The notes under the pieces were generated by a model. It did not search any database. It had not been told where the DNA came from and saw only the letters and a program-made list of their open reading frames with translations. The translations under genes were made by a program, and so were the position numbers. Shown here in pieces: positions 8,060 through 18,100 of a stretch of DNA of 64,000 nt. The stretch's first letter is position 1, and every line of letters begins with the position of its first letter. The stretch lies in NCBI GenBank assembly GCA_020444065.1, contig JAHLLQ010000009.1, positions 1 to 64,000 on the forward strand, in the 5' to 3' direction. The DNA is from a bacterium. Its GTDB lineage: Bacteria; Sumerlaeota; Sumerlaeia; SLMS01; JAHLLQ01.

Positions 8060-11017
8060 ATGAGAGGATCTCGCATTGTCTGGGTGTTGAGGTGGATGGC
8101 GGTGCTTATGGCACTCGTCTTCGTGGGGTGGGGTGCGGCTTTGCTGCGAGGAGCCCAGCGTGAGAAAGCCCAGGTTGCAGAGGGGGCTTTACTCGCGAGC
8201 CGCCTCGACTCCGTTCAGAGTAGCGTTCGGAATCTGAACCGCGCGCTGCGTCCTGCCTCAGGTCTTAATTCATCAAATATCGACGAGACCTGGGACCGCG
8301 CGCACGGGGAGTACGCTGCGGCCGTCGAATCTCTCGCGTCCGACTCGTCTTTCTTTCCGGCAATCTCGGAAACGGTCGGTGAGATGAACGACCATGTGGT
8401 CGCCATGTCCGATCTCTATCCCGAGGCGGCGGCCTTCCGCTTGGGAGATGCTTCTGAGCGAGAATCGGAGGAGAATTTCCTGCTGGAAAGCGCACTGGCG
8501 CTCGATCGCGTGAACGACGCTACCAGTGAGGTCCGTCATCAGATGGGGCTTCTGTCGGTCAGTCTCGATCGGCGTTGGAGTCGACTGCGCACCATCGTCA
8601 TCGTCTCATGTCTTCTGGCGCTTTGCCTGGGCATTATGCTGCTGATTCACCAGCGGGATCTCGATCGACGCATGCGAGTGGAGCACGATCTGCGAAGCGC
8701 GCTCGATTTCAGCGAGGAAATTGAACGGCTCGGGCACGCCATCAACGGCAACACCGAGATTGAGAAGATTCTGGATCACGTTTGCCAGGCCGTGCTGCGG
8801 CACTGCGGCATTCCCCACGCTTCGATCATCTACCGTTCGCCGTCTACACACCAACTTACAGAAAGCGTGACGACCGTTCCAGAGCAGCAGGCCGCCGGCG
8901 TGACTGTCCACAAGGAAGTGCGAAGCGAAGGCGGGCGCACGCAGCACATTCTGAAGAATCGCGAACGCATCGTGATGGAAGACATTGCGAACGATCCGTT
9001 CGAGCAGACCGATCATCTCTCGAATCGATTTGGCATGCGCTCCTACGTTGGGATGCCGGTCGAAGCAGGCGGCGAAGTGCTTGGCGTCATGTACGCCATG
9101 TCGCGGGAACCGAGGTCGTATGACAGCCGTGTGCTGCGGCGACTCGAGCAACTGGCGACGCAGGCCGGTGCCGCGTTGAGCAACGCACATCTCTTCTGGG
9201 AAGCGAAGCAGCAGAACCTGAATCTCGAAGAAACCGTTCGGCAGAGGACGCAAGACCTGGAGCAGGCGAACGTCGACTTGCGCAATGAGATTACCGAGCG
9301 AACGCGCACTGAGCAGGAACTGGAGTCGTCGCTCTCGATCCTGCGTGGTACCCTGGAATCCACTGCCGACGGCATCATGGTCGCCGATAAGAACGGCGAT
9401 GTCGTGACGTTCAATCGGAAATTCCTGGATATGTGGCAACTCCCCCGCGACCTGGTAGAAGAGGGCGGTCACTTGAAGGGAATGGAGATTGCCAAGGATC
9501 GATTGGCCGATCCCGAGGGGTTCATAAAGCGCGTTCAGGAATTGTACGAGAATCCCGAGAAGGAAGCGTGGGATACGCTGACCTTCGCGGACGGGCGGAT
9601 CATCGAGCGCTACTCGCTGCCGCAACGCAGCGGAGGCCAGATTGTCGGGCGCGTGTGGAGCTTCCGCGATATCACGCAGCGCCGCCGGGCCGAGGAGCGT
9701 TTGGCCTTCCTGGCCTATCACGATGCGCTGACGGAGCTTCCGAACAAGGCGGCGTTCGTCGAGCGCCTCGAAAAGGCGGTGCGCTCTGTGCGCGCCGGCG
9801 AGGAAGCGGATTTTGCCGTCCTGTTCCTCGATCTCGATCGCTTCAAGCTGATCAACGACGCGATGGGGCACATCACAGGCGACAAGTACCTGATCGCGGT
9901 TTCGCGCCGGTTGGAACGTTGCGTTCGCCCAGGGATCGATATCGTGGCGCGCTTCGGCGGGGATGAGTACACGTTCTTCCTCGACGGCGTTCGCGATTCG
10001 ATCCAGGCCGGACAACGGGCGGATGAAGTGCTCGAGATTCTCTCCGAGCCGCTCGACCTGGAAGGTCACGAAGTCTATCCCACGGCGTGCATTGGGATTG
10101 CATTGGCAACGATGGGTCACAATACGGCCGAAGATATTCTGCGCGATGCGGACACGGCAATGTATCGCGCGAAGGCGCTCGGGAAAAACCGTTACGCGAT
10201 CTTCGATCGTCAGATGCACGATCACCTGCTCCAGATGTTGGCAGTCGAAACCGAATTGCGGCGCGCCATCAGTGGCGGCGAGTTGCGGACTCACTACCAG
10301 CCGATCGTCGATCTTGAGGAACGACGCGTTGCCGGCTTCGAAGCGTTGGTGCGTTGGGAGCATCCCGAGCGCGGCGTGATTGCACCGACGGATTTCATTC
10401 CAATGGCCGAGGAATCCGGGCTCGTGATCGAAATCGGCGAGTGGATGCTCTCCCAGGCCAGTCGCCATCTGGCGCACTGGCACAGCGGCCGAAACGGAAA
10501 ACCGCTGCCGTACGTGACCGTGAATATTTCCGGGATTCATTTCATGCAGCGGGACTTGCTCGACGTGATCGAGCGTTCGCTTGAAGAAAGCCGCATCCCG
10601 CCGAACTTCCTTCGTATCGAGTTGACGGAGAGCGTCTTCATGGAAAGTGCCGAGTGGACGAGCGACATGATCGGGCGCCTGAAGGCGATGGATCTGAAGA
10701 TCCTGATCGATGACTTCGGCACGGGCTACTCATCGTTGAACTATTTGTATCGCTTCCCAATCGATGCGTTGAAGATCGATCGCAGTTTTGTCAGCAGCCT
10801 CGGGCGCGACAACGATGCGTACGAGATTGTTCTCGCGATCGCGACGCTGGCGAGAGCGCTCGGTATGGATGTGATTGCAGAAGGTGTCGAGACGCCGGAG
10901 CAGATGAACATCATCCGCGAACTGGGCATTCGTTACGTGCAGGGATTCCTGATTTCGCGTGCCGTCCCGATGGATGAAGCCGAAGCGCTCCTCGACAACT
11001 TGCCGGCGTTGTACTGA
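8060..11017 (+). CDS. Membrane GAF-PAS-GGDEF-EAL cyclic-di-GMP signalling protein
   Basis: About 985 residues. Two membrane segments (near 8-27 and 178-198) flank a periplasmic helical sensor. Then come a GAF domain (about 220-380), a coiled linker, a PAS domain (about 425-540), GGDEF (about 555-720) and EAL (about 740-985). The diguanylate-cyclase loop reads GGDEY rather than GGDEF. The phosphodiesterase domain keeps FEALVRWEHP, an intact metal-site ELTES and DDFGTGYSSL. It may therefore both make and break c-di-GMP, or act mainly as a phosphodiesterase. A TTG 36 bases upstream (8024) is an alternative start; neither has a strong ribosome site. The final base lies two bases from a convergent gene. 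Confidence 0.92.
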   Translation: MRGSRIVWVLRWMAVLMALVFVGWGAALLRGAQREKAQVAEGALLASRLDSVQSSVRNLNRALRPASGLNSSNIDETWDRAHGEYAAAVESLASDSSFFPAISETVGEMNDHVVAMSDLYPEAAAFRLGDASERESEENFLLESALALDRVNDATSEVRHQMGLLSVSLDRRWSRLRTIVIVSCLLALCLGIMLLIHQRDLDRRMRVEHDLRSALDFSEEIERLGHAINGNTEIEKILDHVCQAVLRHCGIPHASIIYRSPSTHQLTESVTTVPEQQAAGVTVHKEVRSEGGRTQHILKNRERIVMEDIANDPFEQTDHLSNRFGMRSYVGMPVEAGGEVLGVMYAMSREPRSYDSRVLRRLEQLATQAGAALSNAHLFWEAKQQNLNLEETVRQRTQDLEQANVDLRNEITERTRTEQELESSLSILRGTLESTADGIMVADKNGDVVTFNRKFLDMWQLPRDLVEEGGHLKGMEIAKDRLADPEGFIKRVQELYENPEKEAWDTLTFADGRIIERYSLPQRSGGQIVGRVWSFRDITQRRRAEERLAFLAYHDALTELPNKAAFVERLEKAVRSVRAGEEADFAVLFLDLDRFKLINDAMGHITGDKYLIAVSRRLERCVRPGIDIVARFGGDEYTFFLDGVRDSIQAGQRADEVLEILSEPLDLEGHEVYPTACIGIALATMGHNTAEDILRDADTAMYRAKALGKNRYAIFDRQMHDHLLQMLAVETELRRAISGGELRTHYQPIVDLEERRVAGFEALVRWEHPERGVIAPTDFIPMAEESGLVIEIGEWMLSQASRHLAHWHSGRNGKPLPYVTVNISGIHFMQRDLLDVIERSLEESRIPPNFLRIELTESVFMESAEWTSDMIGRLKAMDLKILIDDFGTGYSSLNYLYRFPIDALKIDRSFVSSLGRDNDAYEIVLAIATLARALGMDVIAEGVETPEQMNIIRELGIRYVQGFLISRAVPMDEAEALLDNLPALY

Positions 11018-11019
11018 CG

Positions 11020-12903
11020 TTACGAGCCGGAGGCCGGCACCTCTTCTTCCAACGGCGGGAGTTCCTGACGTTTCGCGACCGCGAGCCCGCCCTTCGGATC
11101 GATGCGATAGATGCGCACCATGTCGTCCATATAGATCAGAACCGGCGCATCGATGGACTTCTGATACATCCAGACTTCCGGCGTTTCGAGGGCGCGCAGG
11201 ACTTCCCGGCGAAGTCGTGGATCGTGGCGCAGCAGTGCTTCGTGAACCACGATGTACCGCACATTGAGTCGTCTGAGCGATGGGCCGATGTGCAGCGGCG
11301 ACCAGTCATGTACCCATTTCATCTTCACAAGCGACACGCCGGGGAAGTACGTTGCGACTTCGATCAGCTTGAGATTCTGCATCGACATGCGCGAGTCCCA
11401 ACCCCAGAGCACGCCCTTCTGGTGCTGGGTCCCGTAGTACATCGACCAGTGCTGGCCGCGGATGTATGGAATGTCCATGACGCCAAAGAGCCCGGGTTGT
11501 TTCGCAATCTGCTGGAGGGCGGGGATCTCGGCGGGATACATGAAGCGCTCCGGCCAGTTTCTGGGTGTGATCTCGATGCAGTGGGCCATGATTGCGAGCA
11601 TCGCCAGGAGGGCGCGCTCCCAGCGGCGTTTCAGAAGTCGGCAGGCGAACAGGATTCCGTAGCCGGAAAGGAATGAGGTCGCGAGTTGCCCCGTGATGGC
11701 AAAGCGGCGGATCTCGCGCATGGCGCCGAAGATCGGCAACTTCATGAAGGCCATGAACGGTCCGGGAATGAATGCATGATCGGGCCGAGGATCCGTCCAG
11801 GACATTAGCGGTCCCATGGCAAGCAGATGCGCCGTGATTGCCAGCGCCAGAAGGAAGCGCGTTTCCGGTCGTTTTGTACACAGCCCGAGAAGAGACAGGA
11901 TCAGCGCGACCCATCCGATGTACGATGCGTACCGGAATCGCAGCTCCGGCGGCGGCTCCTCGTCATTCGGTTCGTAAGCCGGTTGGGACTCGCGATATTC
12001 CTTTGCGAGTTCCTTTGTCAGATTGCCGACATAGGGATTGAACGTTGGCGGTAGGATCATTTCGGACAGGGTCGCGCTGCCGTATGGAGCATGTTCGACG
12101 AGGTTGCCTTGGCCCGAGATCAGATCGCCTTTGAATGCGTTGTAGTTCTCGGCCAGTAGAGGGCCGGTCAGTAGTGCGGCGATGGCAGCGGCGGCAAAGA
12201 CCTGGCCGATGGGGCGCCACTTGCGCGCAATGGCCCGGTCGCACAGGAAGACGAAGCTGATCGTTCCGACGTGTGCCAGATTCTGGACGGACAGCCAGGT
12301 CGAGAAGCCGGCAGCCAGCCCGGCGAACAGCGTCCATCCCCAGGCGCGGCGACGGTCTTCTTCGCCGCGAAGTCGAAGGATCGCGAAGAGGAAAAGGACG
12401 TTGCCTTCCATAGCCGACAGCCAGGGGACGGCGTGCAACTCGGCGTATCCGCCGCTCCATCCGGCCATCCAGCCGAGGACGACGGCCGGAGCGAAGCGCT
12501 TGTCGAAGAGCCGACGCCCGACGAAGAATCCAAAAAGTCCCACCGTCACGGGCGTTGAGAGGACGATCAGGTTGTTCGCGAACCAGGGCTTCGCGCCGCC
12601 GCCCAGAAGCGCCGCCAGCATTTCCTTCAGCAGGCCGTTAGACATGTGGGCGAGGGGCATCCCAAAGGGGTAGAGCAGGCGAGGGAAGAACCAGATGGAA
12701 TCGGCCCGGCCGGCCAGGACCTCTCCGAACCACCAGATGCGGTAGGCGGCGTAGGAGCCTTCCATCGGGACAAGGTTGTGAGCCAGGAAACCGGTGGCCT
12801 GGGGCAGGAAAAACAGGACCAGGACGGAGTAGATCACCGCGACCGCCGGGTACTGAAACCAGGCGCGATCGTACCAGCGGAGTTTGGACACCGTCTCATC
12901 CAT
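11020..12903 (-). CDS. YfhO-like polytopic membrane protein
   Basis: A 627-residue protein with about eleven membrane segments over residues 15-470 and a soluble C-terminal region of about 150 residues. The first external loop after TM1 carries acidic and aromatic residues, as in GT-C proteins. The tail contains LRRLNVRYIVVHEAL, resembling the LNVRY element of YfhO and related membrane glycosyltransferase-like proteins. A role in moving a lipid-linked sugar to a surface polymer is inference. It stands alone, convergent with the GGDEF-EAL gene and divergent from ribBA. Confidence 0.6.
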   Translation of the reverse strand: MDETVSKLRWYDRAWFQYPAVAVIYSVLVLFFLPQATGFLAHNLVPMEGSYAAYRIWWFGEVLAGRADSIWFFPRLLYPFGMPLAHMSNGLLKEMLAALLGGGAKPWFANNLIVLSTPVTVGLFGFFVGRRLFDKRFAPAVVLGWMAGWSGGYAELHAVPWLSAMEGNVLFLFAILRLRGEEDRRRAWGWTLFAGLAAGFSTWLSVQNLAHVGTISFVFLCDRAIARKWRPIGQVFAAAAIAALLTGPLLAENYNAFKGDLISGQGNLVEHAPYGSATLSEMILPPTFNPYVGNLTKELAKEYRESQPAYEPNDEEPPPELRFRYASYIGWVALILSLLGLCTKRPETRFLLALAITAHLLAMGPLMSWTDPRPDHAFIPGPFMAFMKLPIFGAMREIRRFAITGQLATSFLSGYGILFACRLLKRRWERALLAMLAIMAHCIEITPRNWPERFMYPAEIPALQQIAKQPGLFGVMDIPYIRGQHWSMYYGTQHQKGVLWGWDSRMSMQNLKLIEVATYFPGVSLVKMKWVHDWSPLHIGPSLRRLNVRYIVVHEALLRHDPRLRREVLRALETPEVWMYQKSIDAPVLIYMDDMVRIYRIDPKGGLAVAKRQELPPLEEEVPASGS

Positions 12904-13081
12904 AGGCTAGTCGATTCAGCCCGCGGGCGTGCGGGTGTCAAGCCCCCCAACCGGCAATTGACCCCCGGGACGGGTCGTGCATAGGATTTGCTCAACAATG
13001 GGCAGCCCCCTCTCAGGGGCATGCGGGACTGCTCCTAGCGCGCCTGAGACCCAGGCCTGGAGCACTGAAGAGAGGATACTT

Positions 13082-14389
13082 ATGTCGGATTTTCGATCCA
13101 TCCCGGAGGTCTTGGAGACCCTGAAGGCCGGGCGGATGGTGATCATAGTAGATGACGAGAATCGCGAGAACGAAGGCGACTTCGCGGTCGCGGCGGAGTT
13201 CGTGACTCCGGAAGTCATCAATTTCATGGCGAAGCACGGCCGCGGGTTGATCTGCGTGGCGGCTCCTTCGGAGCGCCTGGAGGAGCTTGATCTGCCTCCG
13301 ATGGTACCGCGGAACACCTCGAGCATGCGGACGAACTTCACGATCTCCGTCGATGCGACAGACGCCGGCACCGGGATCAGCGCCGCCGATCGGGCGAAGA
13401 CGGTTCGCGTGTTCACGAATCCTGACGCTCGGCCCCAGGATCTGCTTCGCCCCGGGCACATTTTCCCGCTGGGCGCGCGCGATGGCGGAGTGCTGGTTCG
13501 CGCCGGACACACGGAAGCCATCGTGGACCTGTGCCGACTGGCGGGGGTCTCGCCGATCGGTGTGATCTGCGAGATCATGAACGACGACGGGACGATGGCG
13601 CGCCTGCCGAATCTGCGCGAGATCGCTCACAAGTATGACATTCCCCTCGTTGCGATCCGTGATCTGATTTCGTATCGTTCGCAAAACGAGACACTGGTTA
13701 ATCGCGTCGTGACGACCCAGATTCCGAATCCGTACGGGCTCTGGAACGTGCACATGTACGAGAATCTGCTGAACGGCGAGGAGCACATCGTTCTCGAGCT
13801 GGGCGAGCCGGCCAAGCAGGAGAGCGCCCTGATCCGCGTGCACAGCAAGTGCTTCACGGGCGACACGCTGTTCTCGTATCGGTGTGACTGCGGCCCGCAG
13901 CTCGAGGCTGCCATGGCGCGCATTGCCGACGAAGGCCACGGCGTGATCATTTACATGGATCAGGAAGGCCGCGGGATCGGCTTGCGTCACAAACTGATGG
14001 CTTACAATCTGCAGCAAAAGGGCCTGGATACCGTTGATGCGAACCTGCACCTGGGCTTCAAGCCGGACATGCGGGAGTACGGTATTGGCGCGCAGATTCT
14101 GCGCGACCTGGGCCTGGAACGCATTCGCATCATGACGAATAACCCGACGAAGATCGTCGGCATCAATGGGTTTGGCCTGGAGGTTGTCGGGCGCGTTCCG
14201 CTGACCGTCGGCCATCATCGTTTCAACGAGGAATACATGCGGACGAAGAAGGAGCGGATGGGGCACATGCTTGACCTCAGCCTCGATACCTGTTCCAACA
14301 CGATTCCGGACCCGATGCGCGAGATCGAGCAGGGCGAGAAGTTCAGCTCTGAGGACGCGCCGCATCCTGAGACTTCGAATCCTCAATAA
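13082..14389 (+). CDS. ribBA: Bifunctional DHBP synthase / GTP cyclohydrolase II
   Basis: Two enzymes of riboflavin synthesis in 435 residues. The N-terminal RibB domain (about 1-200) turns ribulose 5-phosphate into 3,4-dihydroxy-2-butanone 4-phosphate and shows the acidic [11 protein letters not shown] loop. The C-terminal RibA domain (about 205-400) opens GTP and has the zinc cysteines in [16 protein letters not shown], the GTP loop DQEGRGIGL and the catalytic tyrosine in MREYGIGAQ. The start at 13082 has GAGAGGA upstream; longer in-frame starts would add an unrelated leader. ribH follows 15 bases later. The 178-base gap upstream shows no FMN-riboswitch consensus. Confidence 0.95.
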   Translation: MSDFRSIPEVLETLKAGRMVIIVDDENRENEGDFAVAAEFVTPEVINFMAKHGRGLICVAAPSERLEELDLPPMVPRNTSSMRTNFTISVDATDAGTGISAADRAKTVRVFTNPDARPQDLLRPGHIFPLGARDGGVLVRAGHTEAIVDLCRLAGVSPIGVICEIMNDDGTMARLPNLREIAHKYDIPLVAIRDLISYRSQNETLVNRVVTTQIPNPYGLWNVHMYENLLNGEEHIVLELGEPAKQESALIRVHSKCFTGDTLFSYRCDCGPQLEAAMARIADEGHGVIIYMDQEGRGIGLRHKLMAYNLQQKGLDTVDANLHLGFKPDMREYGIGAQILRDLGLERIRIMTNNPTKIVGINGFGLEVVGRVPLTVGHHRFNEEYMRTKKERMGHMLDLSLDTCSNTIPDPMREIEQGEKFSSEDAPHPETSNPQ

Positions 14390-14404
14390 TCAAAGGAACC
14401 AGTC

Positions 14405-14875
14405 ATGCCCAAAGAACTGCACGGCGATCTGAATGCCACGGGAATGCGCTTCGCGCTCGTGGTCAGCCGCTTCAACTCACTGGTGACGGATGAATTGCTG
14501 AAAGGCGCGATGGATTCGCTGACTCGTCATGGGGCGAATCCGGACGACCAGCTTGTCGTCTGGGCCCCGGGCGGATGGGAACTTCCCCTGACGGTGCGCA
14601 CCGTGCTTGCCAATCAGGAAGGCCTCGACGGCGTGATCGTTCTCGGTTGCGTAATGAAGGGCGCGACGACTCACAATGAGTATATCGCCGCGGAAGTTGC
14701 GAAGGGCCTTGCCCAGGTTGGGCTCGAATCGAAGTTGCCTGTGACGTTTGGCGTGCTGACGCCGAACTCGCTGGAGCAGGCGCTGGAACGCTCCGGCCTG
14801 AAGATGGGCAACAAGGGTTCGGAAGCCGCCGACGCCGCGATTGAGATGGTCAGCCTGATTCGCAAGATGGCTTAG
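14405..14875 (+). CDS. ribH: 6,7-dimethyl-8-ribityllumazine synthase
   Basis: Condenses the RibB product with the ribitylaminouracil intermediate to give lumazine, the penultimate step of riboflavin synthesis. At 156 residues it has the normal family length. The substrate-binding strand FALVVSRFNS lies near residues 17-26, the ribityl-binding GGWELPLTVR near 56-65, and GCVMKGATTHNEY carries the catalytic His of the family. It sits 15 bases behind ribBA with its own AAAGGAACC ribosome site, so the two are presumably one operon. ribD and ribE are not in this window. Confidence 0.95.
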   Translation: MPKELHGDLNATGMRFALVVSRFNSLVTDELLKGAMDSLTRHGANPDDQLVVWAPGGWELPLTVRTVLANQEGLDGVIVLGCVMKGATTHNEYIAAEVAKGLAQVGLESKLPVTFGVLTPNSLEQALERSGLKMGNKGSEAADAAIEMVSLIRKMA

Positions 14876-15148
14876 GATTCACTTCAACCCACATATTCAC
14901 AAGTTTGACAGAATGCCAACTCCGTCCCTACTTTATGGTAGGGACGGAATGTGTTTCATGCACTTCTTGCAATGCTCCGGATGGTTTCGCCGATTTTGCC
15001 GCTTTAACCTTGCGGGAGGGGTGGTTTCTGTCTTAAGAACTACAGACAGAGCGACAGAAACAACGAAACTTCCCACGCGGCCTCTGACCTTTCGAGCATG
15101 GTGCGCGCGTAGAGCCATTGGCCGTGGCAATTTTCTCAGGGTGAATGC
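14876..15148. other. Intergenic region between ribH and the giant secreted operon
   Basis: A 273-base gap. It contains a perfect 11-bp inverted repeat at 14921-14948, listed separately. The rest is compositionally plain. A short open frame through it has no ribosome site and codes for nothing recognisable, so I do not call a gene. The promoter of the secreted operon should lie here, but I cannot place its boxes with confidence. Confidence 0.55.
14921..14948. repeat. Perfect 11-bp inverted repeat (hairpin)
   Basis: The arms TCCGTCCCTAC (14921-14931) and GTAGGGACGGA (14938-14948) pair without mismatch around the six-base loop TTTATG. It lies 46 bases after the ribH stop. It could end rib transcription, but no T-run follows on either strand, so it is not a textbook intrinsic terminator. 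A protein-binding site or an RNA-stability hairpin are alternatives. Confidence 0.6.
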
Positions 15149-18100
15149 ATGAGAATACCAAAAATCTTTGGTAGGCTCGGGATGCTATTGCTTCTCGGGC
15201 TTGCTTGTCATTCTGGGGCGCGTGCTCAGGACATGATCCGAGTCCTCGACGCCCTCACAGTGGATCAATCGGTCTTTCCCGACTTCACGGGCTACAATCA
15301 GCTGTTGATGGTCTCGTCGATCGATAGCGATAAGCCGAAGGCGTTGCCGGATCAGATTGAGATCAGCACGGAAATCTGGAATCTGGCCGCCACGAAGATG
15401 CTTCATCAGGATCTGCGTGTTTACGATACGAGCGCGCTGACGACCGATACGCTGTTCCTGACGCGATTGGAACTGAGTCCGGGAACGTGCCTCACTGCCG
15501 GTAGCTACCTGATGCGTGTGCATTGGGATCCGAATAATGTGTTGGGAGACGACACACCGGCGAACAACGCAGCATTCACAGCAGCACTGACCGTTCAGGT
15601 CTATGGCGACAGAATGCTGTTTGGCCCGATCGAAGTCGATATCACCGATGTCGCGTCCTACAACAGGACGACTGGGGAGTTCAGCGGCACGATCGCGTGG
15701 GGAAACATCAAGGACATCCCGACTGGCACGATTGTGATCTCGCCCGTCGGAGCACCGGACTGTGAAGCCAGCGTGGTTTCCGGCACAGTGCCTATCTCGT
15801 TGCCTCAGCCGTACAAACCGATCGCTGGGGATTGGGAGTACTTCTCCTCGAATGTTACTCTCGATTCCACGGGATGCGAGGGCGACTTCCAACTGCCGCT
15901 TCCGGCTGGAGTGTGGTACAAGACCACCTATGGGTTCCCGCTGTTCCTGGAGGAGCCGCTCGATCTTGGTACAGCGCGGCTGGATCAGAATCGCGTCATT
16001 GTTGGCAGTTTCGGTTTCTTTCCCGGCGAAATGGAAGTCGTGAAGATGGCGAACGAGCCGTTCTGGATTCGTTTCACCGAAGCGCGATGGGAGGACGCAT
16101 CTGGTTTTGTGCTTCTTGACGCCGAACCAATCTACATTCACCAGGATGAATTCGATTATTCCGGTGACACCAGGGCGTCCAATGACGGTTTCCTGTACAA
16201 TACATCCTCGATTCCGACCGGCAAAGCGTACATTAATCCGGATGGAGTGGAGGTCGCTCTGGAATCGACTGCACCTTCTACGTTCAGAATGGGTTTCCCG
16301 TTTGGTTGGGAACTTCAGGATGTCACGTGGTATCTGGCGTATGGAGCGAATAGACTGCAGGGTGGCCACGAGAATGTCGCCAAGCTGACGGTGACGCACA
16401 ACACCGGGTCTTGCGATGGGGGAGCAGCAACCAACACCATCGTGTACAGTGGGCAGGACTTCGAGTTGGGCCTGGACGGGGCGATGCTGAAGAATGCAGT
16501 GCTGACTGGATCGGATCAGCAATTCGGCTTCGAGACCTTCAAGATCGGCCCAGTTACAGCGCCCGGCATGCTGTTCTTCCCTGGTTGGGTGGCAATGGGC
16601 GACAAGGATGTGAAGCAGATCCTTTCGCCGGCGGAGTACCTGCTGCAGGGGCGTTTGGACCTGGAACTCGATCCGGCGACGGTCGTTCTTCCCGGCGAAC
16701 AAAAATATGCGATCGGTGAAGGTTACTACGCCGGCTTGACGCTGGAGCGCCCGGATCTGACCGGCGTTGAATTCTCAATGCTCCTGGCGTGCGCGGATGC
16801 TCCGTTCGTCGCGTCCGAGTTCAACAAGTTCTATCTGCGGCGCGGGGGATTCAGCGGGACGCTCGATGCTTCAAAGAACAGCCCCGCACTCGGTAATCCG
16901 TTGATGCTGTACGGCGCCTACGAGACGACACTGAAGAAATTCACATACTTGTTCCTGGATAACGAGCAGGCGTTGAGTAGCGATATCAACGGCTCGATCT
17001 ACTTCCCGTTCCCGTCGGACGCGACGTTGGACTTCGATCGAATGAGTATCGAGAAGTGCGGCGGAGTGGGTGAGACACCGATTCGTCGGACAGAGAGCAC
17101 GCTGGCTTACTGGGATGCGGACTTCGGCTTCTCCTACATGGAGTTCCGCGATGTGGATCCACCGAACACGATGAACTGTGGCGGCGTTACGATTGACGAG
17201 AAGACGTTGTGGACGCGCAGCTCGAACAGTATCCCGCAGCTCAATCGATCCGTGCTCGTTGAGACGAATCTCCTCGGCAACGGCGACATTGCCGACAACA
17301 AGATCATCGGTGAGGTCGCGAACACGCTGCAGGGCTGGAACTTCGCACTGCGCAAGGTTTACTACTCGGCGTGGGACGGCACGAGCAACTACAACGGCAA
17401 GACTGTTCTCGTGGGCGATATGAGATTGCCCTTCTGGGGGCTGCGCACGTTGCAGGCTGTGATCGATCTCGGCGGGCTGCCGGAGGTCTTCGATGGTCGG
17501 CCTTATGCCACTTCGCCTCCGGGCGATATCGATCCGAATCGCGACGCGTTCCCGGATTCGAAGCCCTCGATCGATACGATTGCGGAGTACCTGGACGATC
17601 CGGATTTCCGTCCGTTTGTGGATACAAGTTTCGCGGGCATCGTAGATCTTGGATATCCCGTGAAGTACAACACCATCGCGCGCGAGTTCGGAACCGTCAC
17701 TGGCGAGGAACTGACCAAGGACCTCGTCGTTGTCGATGTCGACTCGAGCATTCGCTACATTTCGCAAGCACGGACGGAGATTCTCTTCGGCGTGCAGTAC
17801 GATGGCCTGCCGATGCTGAATATCGGCAGCATGCTGAGCGACTTCACCGATCCGGTTGTGCAATCGCTCCTGTCCGAGATTCAGTCGGGCATGGACGATA
17901 TCAATGACGCGCTGGGCGCGAACTTCACGGATGCGCTTCGGCCGGCGATGATGGACGTGACGCGTCCGTACGTTGTGCAGGCCGTCAACGAGATGAAGAC
18001 CATCGCGGCGGACGTTGACGGCTACGTCAGCGATCCGGCCCTCGATACGACCGTCGACGACCTGGTCGCCGATGTGCGCACGAATCTTCAGGGACAGATT

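Noticed and set aside
8606-10540. A 644-residue antisense frame inside the GGDEF-EAL gene
   Set aside because: Same reason: it mirrors the codon pattern of the real gene, whose domains are unmistakable.
12904-13081. Possible FMN riboswitch upstream of ribBA
   Set aside because: The leader has a short GCCCC/GGGGC hairpin, but none of the conserved RFN element sequences is present.
14913-15152. A 79-residue open frame after ribH
   Set aside because: It runs through a hairpin, has no ribosome site, overlaps the start of the next gene and matches nothing.
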